Notes: generated from the letters alone by a model not told the origin. Counted from the stretch's first letter, positions 17,385 through 26,689 are shown. The stretch is 64,000 nucleotides of DNA from Micromonospora sp. U21 (GCF_018070045.1 NZ_JAGPYK010000004.1:186001-250000); one strand, 5' to 3'. Translations and numbers: made by a program.

Positions 17385-18194
17385 GTGAGCACACCGATCC
17401 GCGCGTCGTCGATCCTGCCCGGCCGCCGGGAGGACATCGAGCTGCACACCGCCGACGGCCTGCGGCTGGTCGGCGAGCTGGCTCTGCCGGTCGACCGGGC
17501 GCCGGTGGCCACCCTGGTCTGCCTGCATCCGCTGCCCACGCACGGCGGGATGATGGACAGCCACGTGTTCCGCAAGGCGGCCTGGCGGCTGCCCGCGCTG
17601 GCCGACCTGGCCGTGCTCCGGTTCAACACCCGGGGCACCAGCAGCCTGCGCGGGACCAGCGAGGGCGCCTTCGACGCCGCCGTCAGCGAGCGCTACGACG
17701 TGGCCGCCGCCATCGAGTACGCGGAGTTCGCCGAGCTGCCGAACATCTGGCTGGTCGGCTGGTCGTTCGGCACCGACCTGGCGCTGAAGCACGGCTACGA
17801 CCCGGCGGTCGCCGGGGCGATCCTGCTCTCCCCGCCGCTGCGCTTCTGCACCCCGGAGGAGTTGGCCGTCTGGGCCGGCTCGGACCGGCCGCTGGTGGCC
17901 CTGGTGCCGGAGTTCGACGACTACCTGCGCCCGACCGAGGCGCGGGAGCGCTTCGCCGCGGTGCCGCAGGCCGAGGTGGTCGGGGTGCCCGGCGCCAAGC
18001 ACCTCTGGGTCGGCGACGCGGAGACGGTGCTCGACGAGATCGTCCGCATCGTGAACCCCGCGGTCGACGTGCCACTGCCGAGGACCTGGGACGGCCCGAT
18101 GGAGGCCGGCGACGTGAGCGCGTACGCCGACCGGACGGTGGCATCGTTCGCCGACACGCCGGTACCCGGGCCGTCCGCCGGCCGGGCCGACTGA
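17385..18194 (+). CDS. Alpha/beta hydrolase, dienelactone-hydrolase-like
   Basis: 269 residues of the short-cap alpha/beta-hydrolase type. The core reads VCLHPLPTHGGMM (oxyanion region), LRFNTRGTSSLRG, the nucleophile elbow LVGWSFGTDLAL (Ser), an Asp near PEFDDYLRP and the His in PGAKHLWVGDAE. The pattern is found in cytoplasmic hydrolases with no known substrate. CAGACT ends six bases before the GTG start and there is no ribosome site, so it is probably leaderless. It converges on the AI-2E transporter gene with 16 bp between. Confidence 0.82.
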   Translation: MSTPIRASSILPGRREDIELHTADGLRLVGELALPVDRAPVATLVCLHPLPTHGGMMDSHVFRKAAWRLPALADLAVLRFNTRGTSSLRGTSEGAFDAAVSERYDVAAAIEYAEFAELPNIWLVGWSFGTDLALKHGYDPAVAGAILLSPPLRFCTPEELAVWAGSDRPLVALVPEFDDYLRPTEARERFAAVPQAEVVGVPGAKHLWVGDAETVLDEIVRIVNPAVDVPLPRTWDGPMEAGDVSAYADRTVASFADTPVPGPSAGRAD

Positions 18195-18210
18195 ACCGAC
18201 CCGGTTCGGC

Positions 18211-19401
18211 TCAGCGGGTCTCCTGGCGGGGGAGCACCACCTCGCGCAGGATCAGTTGCAGCGCCGCCACCGTGGGGATGGCGATCAGCGCGCCCACCAC
18301 GCCCAGCAGCGCCACCCCGAGCAGCGCGGCGAGCAGGGCGGCCACCTCGTTGACCTCCACCGAGCGCCGCATCACCTTCGGGTAGATCAGGTAGTTCTCC
18401 ACCTGCTGGTAGATGAGGAAGAACACCGCGCAGGCGATGCCGACCGGCAGGCTGGTGGCGAAGCCGACCAGGCTCACGATCACCGCCCCGAGGGAGGCGC
18501 CGATCTGCGGGATCAGGTCGGTCACCGCGACCACCACGGCCAGCGCGAACGGGTACGGCAGCCCGACGATCAGCGCGAAGACGAAGGTGGTCGCCCCGGC
18601 CAGCACCGCGATGCTCAGCGCGCCGACCATGTAGGCGCCCACCTTGGTCAGGATCTCGTCGCCGATCAGCTGGACGCGTTCCCGCCGCGAGCGGGGCACC
18701 AGCGCGTACCCGAGGGAGCGCAGCCGGTTGAAGTACGCCAGGAAGTAGATGGTCAGCACCAGCACGGTCAGCGCCCGGAACACCGTGCCGAAGATCAGTT
18801 GGGCGCCGCCGAGCACCCCGCCGAGCGCCCGGCCGACGGTGCCCGCGTTGACCGCGCCCTGCACCCGCTCCACCAGGTCGTACCGCTCCACCAGGTCATT
18901 GACCGCCGGGTTGCGGCGCAGCTCCTCGACGTAGCTGGGCAGCTGGTCGATGAACTGCCCAGACTGGGTCACGATCGGCGGGACCAGCGCCACCACGCCG
19001 CCGCAGAGCAGCAGCACCAGGGTCAGCGCGACCACCGCGACCGCCAGGCCGTGGGGGAGCCCCCAGCGGCGTAGCCGGGCCACCGCCGGGTAGAGGCCGA
19101 CCGCCAGGAAGAGCGCGATCACCACCAGCAGCAGGATGCCGCCGGCGTTGCGAATCCCCAGATAAAGGGTGTACGCCAGCAGCACGCCGAGCGCGCCCGT
19201 GAAGCCGATCAGGAAGCTGCTGCGCCGCAGCGGACGCCCCGGCGTGCCGAACTTTCCGGACGGGACGGCCGGCGGCTCGTCCGGGTCGACGTCCGGGTCG
19301 GGGATCGGCACCGGGCGTGGCGTCTCGGCTGGCGGGGGACCGGCCGGCGGGGGACCGGGTGTTGCGTCCGGATCGTCGGCCGACGGGCCGTGCTGCGGCA
19401 C
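18211..19401 (-). CDS. AI-2E family transporter (PerM type)
   Basis: 396-residue membrane protein. A disordered, acidic, Pro-rich N-terminus of about 65 residues is followed by two helix pairs, an extracytoplasmic loop (FIDQLPSYVEELRRNPAVNDL), and a C-terminal helix group with the family motif YTLYLG...PQIGASLGAVIVSLVG. The family includes AI-2 exporters and Na+/H+ antiporter-like proteins, so the substrate is open. It precedes nothing obvious in an operon; the XRE/DUF397 pair is upstream on the same strand, 15 bp away. Confidence 0.87.
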   Translation of the reverse strand: MPQHGPSADDPDATPGPPPAGPPPAETPRPVPIPDPDVDPDEPPAVPSGKFGTPGRPLRRSSFLIGFTGALGVLLAYTLYLGIRNAGGILLLVVIALFLAVGLYPAVARLRRWGLPHGLAVAVVALTLVLLLCGGVVALVPPIVTQSGQFIDQLPSYVEELRRNPAVNDLVERYDLVERVQGAVNAGTVGRALGGVLGGAQLIFGTVFRALTVLVLTIYFLAYFNRLRSLGYALVPRSRRERVQLIGDEILTKVGAYMVGALSIAVLAGATTFVFALIVGLPYPFALAVVVAVTDLIPQIGASLGAVIVSLVGFATSLPVGIACAVFFLIYQQVENYLIYPKVMRRSVEVNEVAALLAALLGVALLGVVGALIAIPTVAALQLILREVVLPRQETR

Positions 19402-19416
19402 CAGGGACCTCCCGGG

Positions 19417-19605
19417 TCAGACGGTGGGGCGACGGGCGACGGCGACGAACGCCCGCCAGGCGGCCGGCGCGAACACCAGCACCGGGCCGCTCGGGTCCTT
19501 GCTGTCCCGCACGCCCACCACCCCGGGCAGATTGTCCGCCACCTCGACGCACTCGCTGTTACCGCTGCGACTGGAGGTGCGCCAGACCGCGCCAGTCAGG
19601 TGCAT
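19417..19605 (-). CDS. DUF397 protein
   Basis: 62-residue protein with the DUF397 signature: VWRTSSRSGNSECVEVADNL, VGVRDSKDPSGPVLVF and the end WRAFVAVAR. It overlaps the upstream XRE gene by 10 bases, so the two are translated together. Such pairs are abundant in actinomycetes (WhiJ/AbaA-like loci) and influence development, with the small protein thought to act with or against the regulator. Confidence 0.93.
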   Translation of the reverse strand: MHLTGAVWRTSSRSGNSECVEVADNLPGVVGVRDSKDPSGPVLVFAPAAWRAFVAVARRPTV

Positions 19606-20405
19606 GAGTCCACTGCTTCCTTCATGAGGTCAATCGAATGCCGGCGGGAGAGCGCTTCGTTCCGAACCGTCTCCCATCGTGAGAGCAGCGTAGCTACGTC
19701 ACCATCGCCGTCAACCACGACGCCGGCAAGCTGATTCTCGAGGTTGCCGACCCACCCGCCGTCCGCACCGCGCGCGAGCGTGAAGGGCCCGGACATGCCG
19801 ACGTGAAGCCCGACGTCGGCGGGAATGACGTGCACGCTGACCTGCGGACGTTGGGCGCATGCGATCAGATGGGTGAGCTGTTCGAACATGAGCCCGCGCA
19901 TGTGCTCGGCAGCATGTCGCACCGCATGTTCGTCGACGACGGCGATCAGCTGCGGTGGGTCAGGCTGCGTGAGGATGGCTTGTCGGTCCAGCCGGGCGTG
20001 CACCCGACGCTCCACCTCGTCGTCGCTGAGCATGTCGTCGCAACGGATGACCGCGCGTGCGTAGTTCTCGGTCTGGAGCAGGCCGGGGATCAGCGTGGGC
20101 TGGAAGCAGCGCAGCTGGCGGGCGGTGCGCTCGGCGTCCAGCCAGGGCCGGAACCAGCTCGGCTGGCCGTCCCGCTCGGCGAGCTTGAGCAGGTAGACCA
20201 GCAGGCCGCCGGTGGCCAGCACCTCGTCGGCGCGGGCCAGGAAGAGCCGGTCCAACGGACGCTGACCCAGCTCCAGCGCGGACACCATCGAGCCGGAGTA
20301 GTGCACCAGCCGGCCGAATTCCTCCTGGCTCATCCCGGCGGCGGTTCGCAGCCGGCGCAGTTGAGCGCGGATCATGTCGGCCGTCGGCGCGGCGTCGCCT
20401 TCCAC
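19596..20405 (-). CDS. XRE-family regulator with DUF5753 domain
   Basis: 269 residues. A helix-turn-helix is at about 10-65 (LRRLRTAAGMSQEEFGRLVH, then SGSMVSALELGQRPLDR). The DUF5753 domain follows, with PTLIPGLLQTENYARAVI and FEQLTHLIACAQRPQVSVHV. The GTG at 20405 is chosen for GGAGG four bases before it. It is coupled to the DUF397 gene and divergent from the 153-residue gene at 20627. This is the WhiJ-like class of actinomycete regulators; targets and ligand are not known. Confidence 0.92.
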   Translation of the reverse strand: MEGDAAPTADMIRAQLRRLRTAAGMSQEEFGRLVHYSGSMVSALELGQRPLDRLFLARADEVLATGGLLVYLLKLAERDGQPSWFRPWLDAERTARQLRCFQPTLIPGLLQTENYARAVIRCDDMLSDDEVERRVHARLDRQAILTQPDPPQLIAVVDEHAVRHAAEHMRGLMFEQLTHLIACAQRPQVSVHVIPADVGLHVGMSGPFTLARGADGGWVGNLENQLAGVVVDGDGDVATLLSRWETVRNEALSRRHSIDLMKEAVDSCT

Positions 20406-20626
20406 AGTGCCTCCGCAGGTCCGCAGGTCGTCTCCACCGGCCCGCCCGGCGGATCGCGCCACCGACGCAGTCACGCCTCTGGGAGCGCCGACGCCTTCCG
20501 ACCGTAGCGGTGTGATCAGCAGACTGTCACGTACCGGATCCTTCGCCGGTCACTCCGGTCCCCACCGCGCCGGGCCCGCCGTCACCCGGCGGCGCGCGTC
20601 CCGTGCCCCAGTCGAGGAGGTACCCC

Positions 20627-21088
20627 ATGCCCAGCTCCTGCCGTGCCGGCCCCCTCGGACGGTCCCGGACCGCCGGGACGGCGCCGAGGTCGTCCGCCGG
20701 CTGCCCGCCGGACTCCGGCAGACCTCGCCGCGCCCGTACGCCGATGGCCGGGCTGCCACAGCCACGGCTCGGGCCGTACCCCGCGCATCCCCGAGCCTGC
20801 GGTGACCGGACGCCGCACACTCCGCTGCGACCGATGTGGTGCTGCCGGGCCGACGGCCGGCCGTGGCCGTGTGCCGAGGCCCGGCTGCTGCTCAAGGCGG
20901 AGTTCGACGCGGACCCGGCGGCCCTGACCATCTACCTGGCCGGGCTCTATCACGAGGCGGCACACGACCTGTACCAGCTCAACCCCTACGACGGGCCGAC
21001 GCCACGGGAGCTGTTCGAACGCTTCGTGGCGTGGGGCCCGTTCCGCCGCCCGGTGATCGACCCGCCCTCCGACCCGGCTTGGCCCTGA
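20627..21088 (+). CDS. Unknown protein divergent from XRE/DUF397 pair
   Basis: 153 residues from an ATG with an excellent ribosome site (GAGGAGG). The first 70 residues are Arg/Pro-rich and of low complexity. The end is an ordered domain starting at MWCCRADGRPWPCAEARLLL and running through LYHEAAHDLYQLNPYD and PRELFERFVAWGPFRRPVI. Paired Cys residues (CC...PC) occur in the first motif. I recall similar proteins beside XRE/DUF397 loci, which suggests a link, but no function is known. Confidence 0.7.
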   Translation: MPSSCRAGPLGRSRTAGTAPRSSAGCPPDSGRPRRARTPMAGLPQPRLGPYPAHPRACGDRTPHTPLRPMWCCRADGRPWPCAEARLLLKAEFDADPAALTIYLAGLYHEAAHDLYQLNPYDGPTPRELFERFVAWGPFRRPVIDPPSDPAWP

Positions 21089-21202
21089 CCCGCCCTGTGG
21101 TGACCGGAGTTGACGGCTCCCGGGAGCGGTGGTGACTGCCACCGACCCGGACTGACCGGCCGTTATCCGTTCGGCCGGTCCGGCCCGGCTCGCGACAAGC
21201 AG

Positions 21203-21247
21203 ATCTTGGACAGTTTCCGTTCACGGGTAGCGGAAACTGTCCAAGAT
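21203..21247. repeat. 17-bp perfect inverted repeat
   Basis: ATCTTGGACAGTTTCCG and its exact complement, separated by 11 bases. It lies between the 153-residue gene and the converging coiled-coil gene, 67 bp before the latter's stop, so a terminator role is reasonable. It has no U-tract. Confidence 0.75.
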
Positions 21248-21314
21248 TGCCGTGGCCGGTGCGCGCGGTGCGGGTGAGCCCCCGGGGTTGGCGCAGAGGG
21301 TGTCGCAGTGCCGG

Positions 21315-23300
21315 TCAGTCCTTCTCGACGGTGACCCTGCTGGGCTTGGCGCTGCGCTCCTCGGTGGTCGGCTTGGTGGGCCGCTTGCCGTTCTCGCTGT
21401 TGCTGATGAGCTTGGTTGGGGTGGCGCCCCGGCCGTCCTCGCTCGGTCCGGCGGGCACGGTCACCTCGACCTCCACTTCGGCGCTGGCCTCGCCACCGTC
21501 GACGCTGGTCAGCGGCTCGGCCACCGGCCGGGTCGAGCCGTCCCCGGTGACCGGCGCACTTGGCGTCCGGCCGTCGCCAGCAACGGGGCCGGTGGCGTTC
21601 TGCAACCGCAGTTCGGCCACCTGCCGCTGGAGTTCGTCGGACTCCTGCCGGGACTTCCAGGTCTCCTGGCGCAGGTCGGCGAGCTGCTGCTGGGCCTGGG
21701 CGATCTCCAGCATCACCTGGGCGAGCTGCTGCCTGCCGGCCGCCGCCTCCTGCTGGGTGGCCGCCAGATGCTGCTGGGTGGTGGCCAGGTGCTGCTGCGT
21801 GGTGGCCGCGTACTCCTCGAACTGGCGGCGGGAAGCCGCGACGTGCTCGTCCGCCTTGCGGCGCTTGTCGCCCGCCTCGGTCTCGGCCCGGCTCAACAGC
21901 TCGGCGGCCTCCTCCTCGGCCCGCAGGCGCATGGTCAGCGCGTCCTGCTCGGCCGCCTGGCGGACCGCTGCGGCGCCCTGCTCGATCTCGTTCCTACGGC
22001 TGGTGTACTCCGTCTCCAGCTCGTTCTTGCGGCTGGAGTACTCGGTCTCCAGCTGGTCGCGACGGGTGGTGAAGCCCGTCTCCAGCTCCTGCTGGCGGCC
22101 GCTGAAGGTGGTCTCCAGCTCCTGCTGACGACTGGTGAACCCGGTGTCCAGCTCCTGCAGGCGGGACTTGTACTGCTTTTCCAGCTCGTCGCGGCGCTTG
22201 GCGAACTCCTGCTCGGCGGCGGACCGCCGCTGGGCCAGCTCCCGGTCGGCCGTCTCCCGTCGGGAGTTGACCTCCTGCTCCACCCCGGCCCGCCAGGCGC
22301 CCAGCTCCTGCTGGGTCTGCGCCCGGGCGTGCTGCACGTACGCCTCGGTCTCGCTGCGCATCCGCTGCACGTACGACTCGGTTTCGGCTCGGCTGCGCTT
22401 GGCCGACTCGGTGGCCTGCGTGACCAGCCGCTCCGCCTCCTGCTGAGCCTTCGCCCGGGTGGCCCGCCCGGCCATCGAGGCGTCATCAATGATCTGCTTG
22501 GCCTCCCGCTGCGCCTTGGCGTGGGTGGCCCGGCCGGCCTCGGTCGCGGTGTCAGTGAGCCGCTTAACCTCCTGAAGGGCCTTGGCGTGCACCTCCTTGG
22601 CGGCCTCGCGCAGCTCGCTGGCCTCCTGCCGGGCCGTGGCCAGCGCCTCGCGCGCCGTCTCGCGCAGCTTTGTGGACTCCTGCTGGGCCCGGGTGTGGAT
22701 CTCCTTGGCGGTGTCGCGCAGCTGGGTGGCCTCCTGCTGGGCCTTCGCCAGCGCGTCCTGCGCCGTCTTGCGCAGCTTCGCCGACTCGTCCTTGGCCGAC
22801 CGCAGCGTCGACTCCGCCTCGGTGCGCAGGGCGGCGCTTTGCCGCTCCTCCTCCGCACGCCGCGCGGCGAGGGAGATCTCGAAATCCTTCAATGCCCGGG
22901 CGGCCTGCTCGCGGGCCTCCTCGATGATGTGCTCAGCGGCGGCGCGACGGGCCTCGATCTCCTCGTTCGCCGCGGACAGGATCTGCTCCGCCTGCTCCTC
23001 GGCGAGGGTGAGGATCGACTCGACCCGGGGGCCGAGGTGCCGGAACGAGGCGCGGTCCACCACGTTCATCTGCTTGCGCACCTGGGCGATGTCCCGCTGG
23101 AGCACCTCGACCTGGCCGGCGAGCTTGTGGATCTGTGTGTACGCCTGTTCCCGTTCGGCGGCGAGGGTGGCGATCTCGTGCTCGGCACGCGCCACGTACC
23201 GGTCGACCTGTCGTTTCTCGTAACCCCGCAGAGCGGACTCGAAGCTGGGCTCCGTGGTCACGTCCCCGCCGAGTGCGAACAGTTCCTCGCCGTGCGACAT
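21315..23300 (-). CDS. Scy/FilP-type coiled-coil protein with DivIVA-like N-terminus (661 aa)
   Basis: Long coiled-coil protein of the polar-growth (polarisome) group. The N-terminus has FESALRGYEKRQVDRYV, the DivIVA-type motif. Residues about 60-600 are almost pure Ala/Glu/Gln/Arg coiled coil. An exact 11-residue (hendecad) repeat such as ELETGFTTRRD runs at about 380-437. The C-terminal 90 residues are acidic and disordered. The ATG at 23300 is chosen because the longer frame adds unlike sequence. It follows a related gene on the same strand, as scy and filP do in Streptomyces. It probably scaffolds tip growth or cell-wall assembly. Confidence 0.82.
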   Translation of the reverse strand: MSHGEELFALGGDVTTEPSFESALRGYEKRQVDRYVARAEHEIATLAAEREQAYTQIHKLAGQVEVLQRDIAQVRKQMNVVDRASFRHLGPRVESILTLAEEQAEQILSAANEEIEARRAAAEHIIEEAREQAARALKDFEISLAARRAEEERQSAALRTEAESTLRSAKDESAKLRKTAQDALAKAQQEATQLRDTAKEIHTRAQQESTKLRETAREALATARQEASELREAAKEVHAKALQEVKRLTDTATEAGRATHAKAQREAKQIIDDASMAGRATRAKAQQEAERLVTQATESAKRSRAETESYVQRMRSETEAYVQHARAQTQQELGAWRAGVEQEVNSRRETADRELAQRRSAAEQEFAKRRDELEKQYKSRLQELDTGFTSRQQELETTFSGRQQELETGFTTRRDQLETEYSSRKNELETEYTSRRNEIEQGAAAVRQAAEQDALTMRLRAEEEAAELLSRAETEAGDKRRKADEHVAASRRQFEEYAATTQQHLATTQQHLAATQQEAAAGRQQLAQVMLEIAQAQQQLADLRQETWKSRQESDELQRQVAELRLQNATGPVAGDGRTPSAPVTGDGSTRPVAEPLTSVDGGEASAEVEVEVTVPAGPSEDGRGATPTKLISNSENGKRPTKPTTEERSAKPSRVTVEKD

Positions 23301-23477
23301 GCCCCCATCCTCACACGCATCGGGCCCTGCTGGGGCGATACGGACGCCCCTTGTGGGACCTACTTCACTTGGTTCGCAGACCGGGATGTCAAGGAATGGG
23401 AAACGCATACGGCGCGAGACAACGCCGGTCACCCGGTGTCACCTCGCGCCGTCGATGCCCCGACCTGACGCCTCGCG

Positions 23478-24725
23478 TCAGCCGGCGGTCTCCGCGGTGA
23501 CCCGCTCCTGACCGCCGTCGGCCTTCTTGGCTTCCGGCTTCGCCGCCGGAACCCCGGGGACGATGCCGGCGAGCCCGGAGAGCATCTGACCGAGCTGCGA
23601 GGTGACCGCGTCCTTCTGCCGGGTGAGGTCCTCGACCTCGCGGCGGGCGGCCTGGGTGGTCAGCTCCGCCTCGGTGCGGGCCTCGGTGAGCAGGCGCTGC
23701 GACTCGGCCTTGGCCTCGTTGAGCGTCTTCTCGGAGAGCGCCTTGGCCTTGTCGATCGTCTCGTTGGCGCTGCGCTCCGACTCGACCCGGCGGGCCTCGG
23801 CGCGCTGCTCGATCTCCTTGGCGCGCTCCTGCGCGGCCCGGGCCCGCTGCTCGGCCTCGCTGACCATCTTCTGGGTCTGCGCCACCTGGGCGGCGTGCCG
23901 CTCGGACTCCTCGCGCTCGGACTTCTCGCGCCGCTCGGCCAGCTGGAGCTCCAGAGCCTGGAGGTCCTTGTCGCGCTTGTCCCGCGCGTCGGTGAGCAGC
24001 TTGGTCGCCTCGGCGCGCTTCTCCTCGGCCTCACGGGCCGCCTTGGCCCGCTGCTGGGTGATCTCCCGCTCGGCGGTGGCCCGGAGGGTGGCCACCTCCC
24101 GCTCCACGGTCGACTTCAGCTCGGCCACCTCGTGCGCGGTGACGGTACGCAGCTGCTTGGTCTCGCGGTCGGCGTCGGCGCGCAGCGTGTCGGCCTCGCG
24201 GCGGGCCTGCACCCGGACCTCGGCGGCCTCACGCTCGGCGGCGGTGCGCAGGTTGCCGGCCTCGCGCTCGGCGCTGGCCTTCATCGCGGCGGCCTCGGCG
24301 CGGGCCTTGTCGGTGATCTCACGAGCCTCGAGGCGGGCGGCGGAGAGGATGCCCTCCGACTCGCGCTTGGCCTCGTTGCGGTGGTCGTTGGCCTGCTCCT
24401 CGGCGAGCCGGAGAATCTGCTCGACGCGGGTGCCGAGCCCGGAGAGGGTGGGCCGGCTGTTCTCCTCGAGCTGCTTGTTCGTGTCGGTGAGCTTCTGCTC
24501 CAGCGCACTCATGCGCTGCTCGGCTTGGCGGAGCCGACGCTGGGCGTCGTTCATCCGCTGCTCGGCCTCGGCACGGGCCTGCTCGGACTGGGTCAGCGCG
24601 GCGGTCATCCGGCCGAGGAAGTCGTCGACCTGGTGGGTGTTGTATCCGCGCAGGCCAACGGTGAAATCTGGCTGCGAGTTCGCGTTATCGAAGAACGCGA
24701 GAGGGGAGGACTGCTGCTGGGGCAT
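23478..24725 (-). CDS. Scy/FilP-type coiled-coil protein with DivIVA-like N-terminus (415 aa)
   Basis: 415 residues, paralogous with the next gene. The N-terminal motif FTVGLRGYNTHQVDDFL is followed by an unbroken coiled coil (about 35-380) rich in REAE and AEREA repeats and a short Pro/Ala/Lys tail. Such proteins are sometimes named 'cellulose-binding' in databases, without support from the sequence. Transcribed first, with 177 bp to the 661-residue gene. In Streptomyces the paired filP and scy genes control polar growth; here they lie next to ccr. Which of the two is the true FilP cannot be decided by eye. Confidence 0.82.
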   Translation of the reverse strand: MPQQQSSPLAFFDNANSQPDFTVGLRGYNTHQVDDFLGRMTAALTQSEQARAEAEQRMNDAQRRLRQAEQRMSALEQKLTDTNKQLEENSRPTLSGLGTRVEQILRLAEEQANDHRNEAKRESEGILSAARLEAREITDKARAEAAAMKASAEREAGNLRTAAEREAAEVRVQARREADTLRADADRETKQLRTVTAHEVAELKSTVEREVATLRATAEREITQQRAKAAREAEEKRAEATKLLTDARDKRDKDLQALELQLAERREKSEREESERHAAQVAQTQKMVSEAEQRARAAQERAKEIEQRAEARRVESERSANETIDKAKALSEKTLNEAKAESQRLLTEARTEAELTTQAARREVEDLTRQKDAVTSQLGQMLSGLAGIVPGVPAAKPEAKKADGGQERVTAETAG

Positions 24726-24881
24726 TGGGACATACTGGCAGACGCCCCAGGGTGCTTCGCAAGAGCGGTGCGCAGCTTTCGTGTCCTCTTTACATGGTCA
24801 ACTTCCGCGCTCGACGAGGCCGGACCAATGGGCGATCTTGGCAGGTCCCGGGCGGGTCGGACGCCACGCAGCGTGACGCGG

Positions 24882-24914
24882 AAAAGAGCCACGGGACGTG
24901 CCCGTGGCCCTTTG
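24882..24914 (-). terminator. Intrinsic terminator of ccr
   Basis: Read on the minus strand, AAAGGGCCACGGG, a five-base loop and CCCGTGGCTCTTTTC form a hairpin with a short U-run. It lies about 100 bp behind the ccr stop. Confidence 0.75.
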
Positions 24915-25011
24915 TTCGATCCGGGTGGGTATCCCGCTAATGGCGTTCGAAGAACAATGGCCGTTCACCGCAATGGCCGCCCGGTGCTCGTCCGTCCGGC
25001 CGACGGCCCGG

Positions 25012-26466
25012 TCAGTGCCCCCGGAACCGGTTGATCGCGTCCTCGTGCCTGGCCCGCAGTTCCCCGTCGCGCACGCCCAGCCCGTCGGCGGGGGCGAGGC
25101 AGCGCACGCCGACCTTGCCCTGATGGGCGTTGCGGTGCACCTCGTACGCCGCCTGCCCGGTCTGCTCCAGCGGGTAGGTCCGGGACACCGTCGGGTGCAC
25201 CTTGCCGAGCGCGACCAGGCGGTTGGCCTGCCACGCCTCGTGGTAGTTGGCGAAGTGGCTGCCGACGATCCGCTTGAGGTGCATCCACAGGTAGCGGTTG
25301 TCGTACTGGTGCTGGAAGCCGCTGGTGGAGGCGCAGGTGACGATGGTGCCACCGCGCCGCGCCACGTAGACGCTCGCACCGAAGGTCTCCCGGCCCGGGT
25401 GCTCGAAGACGATGTCCGGGTCCTCGCCCCCGGTCAGCTCGCGGATCCGCTCACCCAGGCGCTTCCACTCGTCCGGGTCCTGGGTCTGCTCGTCCTTCCA
25501 GAACCGGAAGCCCTCCTCCGCCCGGTCGATGACCAGCTCCGCGCCCATCCGGCGGCACAGCTCGGCCTTCTCCGGCGAGGAGACGACGCAGACCGGGATC
25601 GCCCCGCCGTTCAGCGCCATCTGGGTGGCGTACCCGCCGAGGCCACCGGAGGCGCCCCAGATCAGCACCACGTCGCCCTGCTTCATGTTGGCCCCGTGGT
25701 GCGAGACGAGCTGCCGGTACGCGGTGGAGTTGACCAGCCCCGGGCTGGCCGCCTCCTCCCAGGTCAGGTGCCGCGGCTTGGGCATCAGCTGGTTGGCCTT
25801 GACCACGGCCAGCTCGGCCAGCCCGCCGAAGTTGGTCTCGAAGCCCCAGATCCGCTGCTGCGGGTCGAGCATGGTGTCGTCGTGCCCGGCCGCGTCCTCC
25901 AGCTCGACGGAGAGGCAGTGGGCGACCACCTCGTCGCCGGCGGCCCACCGGGTCACCCCGGGGCCGGTACGCAGCACCACGCCGGCCGCGTCCGAGCCGA
26001 CCACGTGGTACGGCAGGTCGTGCCGGCGGGTCAGCTCGGAGACCCGGCCGTAGCGCTGGAGGAACTTGAATGTGGGCACCGGCTCGAAGATGCTGGTCCA
26101 CACCGTGTTGTAGTTGATCGCGCTGGCCATCACCGCGACCAGCGCCTCGCCCGGACCGAGCTCCGGCGTCGGCACCTCCTGCACGTGCAGCGCCTTGCGG
26201 GGGTCCTTGTCCCGGGTGGCCATGCCGTCGAACATCCGGGCCTCTTCGGCGCGGACGACCACGCCCCGGTAGCTCTCCGGAACGGGCAGCCCGGCGACGC
26301 CGGCAAGCTCGCGGTCCGGATCGCTCGATTCCTCCGCCGCCATGATCGCTTCGAGGATGTCCTGCACGGTGACCTCCGGTTCGTCCGCACCCGCACGGGC
26401 CCGGGTGCTGCCATCGTCGGCGCCGGTGGGCGCGACCGCCATGTCGGCATTCGACACATCCGGCAC
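25012..26466 (-). CDS. ccr: Crotonyl-CoA carboxylase/reductase
   Basis: NADPH-dependent reductive carboxylation of crotonyl-CoA to ethylmalonyl-CoA, the signature step of the ethylmalonyl-CoA pathway and a source of polyketide extender units. 484 residues of the MDR superfamily: QDILEAIMAAEE near the N-terminus, ASAINYNTVWTSIFEP, the FETNFGGLAELAVV segment with the Phe-Glu pair of the CO2 site, the cofactor motif WGASGGLGGYATQMA, and YDNRYLWMHLKRIVGSHFAN. The GTG at 26466 is chosen for AGGAG eight bases before; it gives about 30 more N-terminal residues than usual. The operator lies at 26496. It sits between polarisome genes and mce. Confidence 0.95.
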   Translation of the reverse strand: MPDVSNADMAVAPTGADDGSTRARAGADEPEVTVQDILEAIMAAEESSDPDRELAGVAGLPVPESYRGVVVRAEEARMFDGMATRDKDPRKALHVQEVPTPELGPGEALVAVMASAINYNTVWTSIFEPVPTFKFLQRYGRVSELTRRHDLPYHVVGSDAAGVVLRTGPGVTRWAAGDEVVAHCLSVELEDAAGHDDTMLDPQQRIWGFETNFGGLAELAVVKANQLMPKPRHLTWEEAASPGLVNSTAYRQLVSHHGANMKQGDVVLIWGASGGLGGYATQMALNGGAIPVCVVSSPEKAELCRRMGAELVIDRAEEGFRFWKDEQTQDPDEWKRLGERIRELTGGEDPDIVFEHPGRETFGASVYVARRGGTIVTCASTSGFQHQYDNRYLWMHLKRIVGSHFANYHEAWQANRLVALGKVHPTVSRTYPLEQTGQAAYEVHRNAHQGKVGVRCLAPADGLGVRDGELRARHEDAINRFRGH

Positions 26467-26495
26467 CGGTCGCGCTCCTGTGGGCCGGGACGTTA

Positions 26496-26511
26496 CTGAA
26501 CGGTAGCTAAA
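26496..26511 (-). promoter_or_regulatory. Acyl-CoA regulon operator, site 5
   Basis: CTGAACG-GT-AGCTAAA. In gene direction it reads TTTAGCT-AC-CGTTCAG, ending 29 bp before the ccr GTG. It shares TTACTGAACGGTA with the mutase site at 4049. Confidence 0.6.
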
Positions 26512-26689
26512 GCGGGAAGTCTTCTGTGAAAAACTGCATCCGCCGATGCGTGAAGGTGTCCGGCCACCCCGCCAACCGCGCACTCACGTGCTCGCCCGCC
26601 GCGATTCCCCCGCCCCCGCCCGCCCCCGATCCCCGGCGATGCGGGGTGGCCGGGCGCTGCGCGGCGGCCGGAACAGTGGGCGGTGCGAC

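Noticed and set aside
19417..20405. Toxin-antitoxin module
   Set aside because: The overlapping XRE and small genes look like one in outline, but DUF397 with a DUF5753 regulator is the known WhiJ/AbaA-like arrangement, not a toxin pair.
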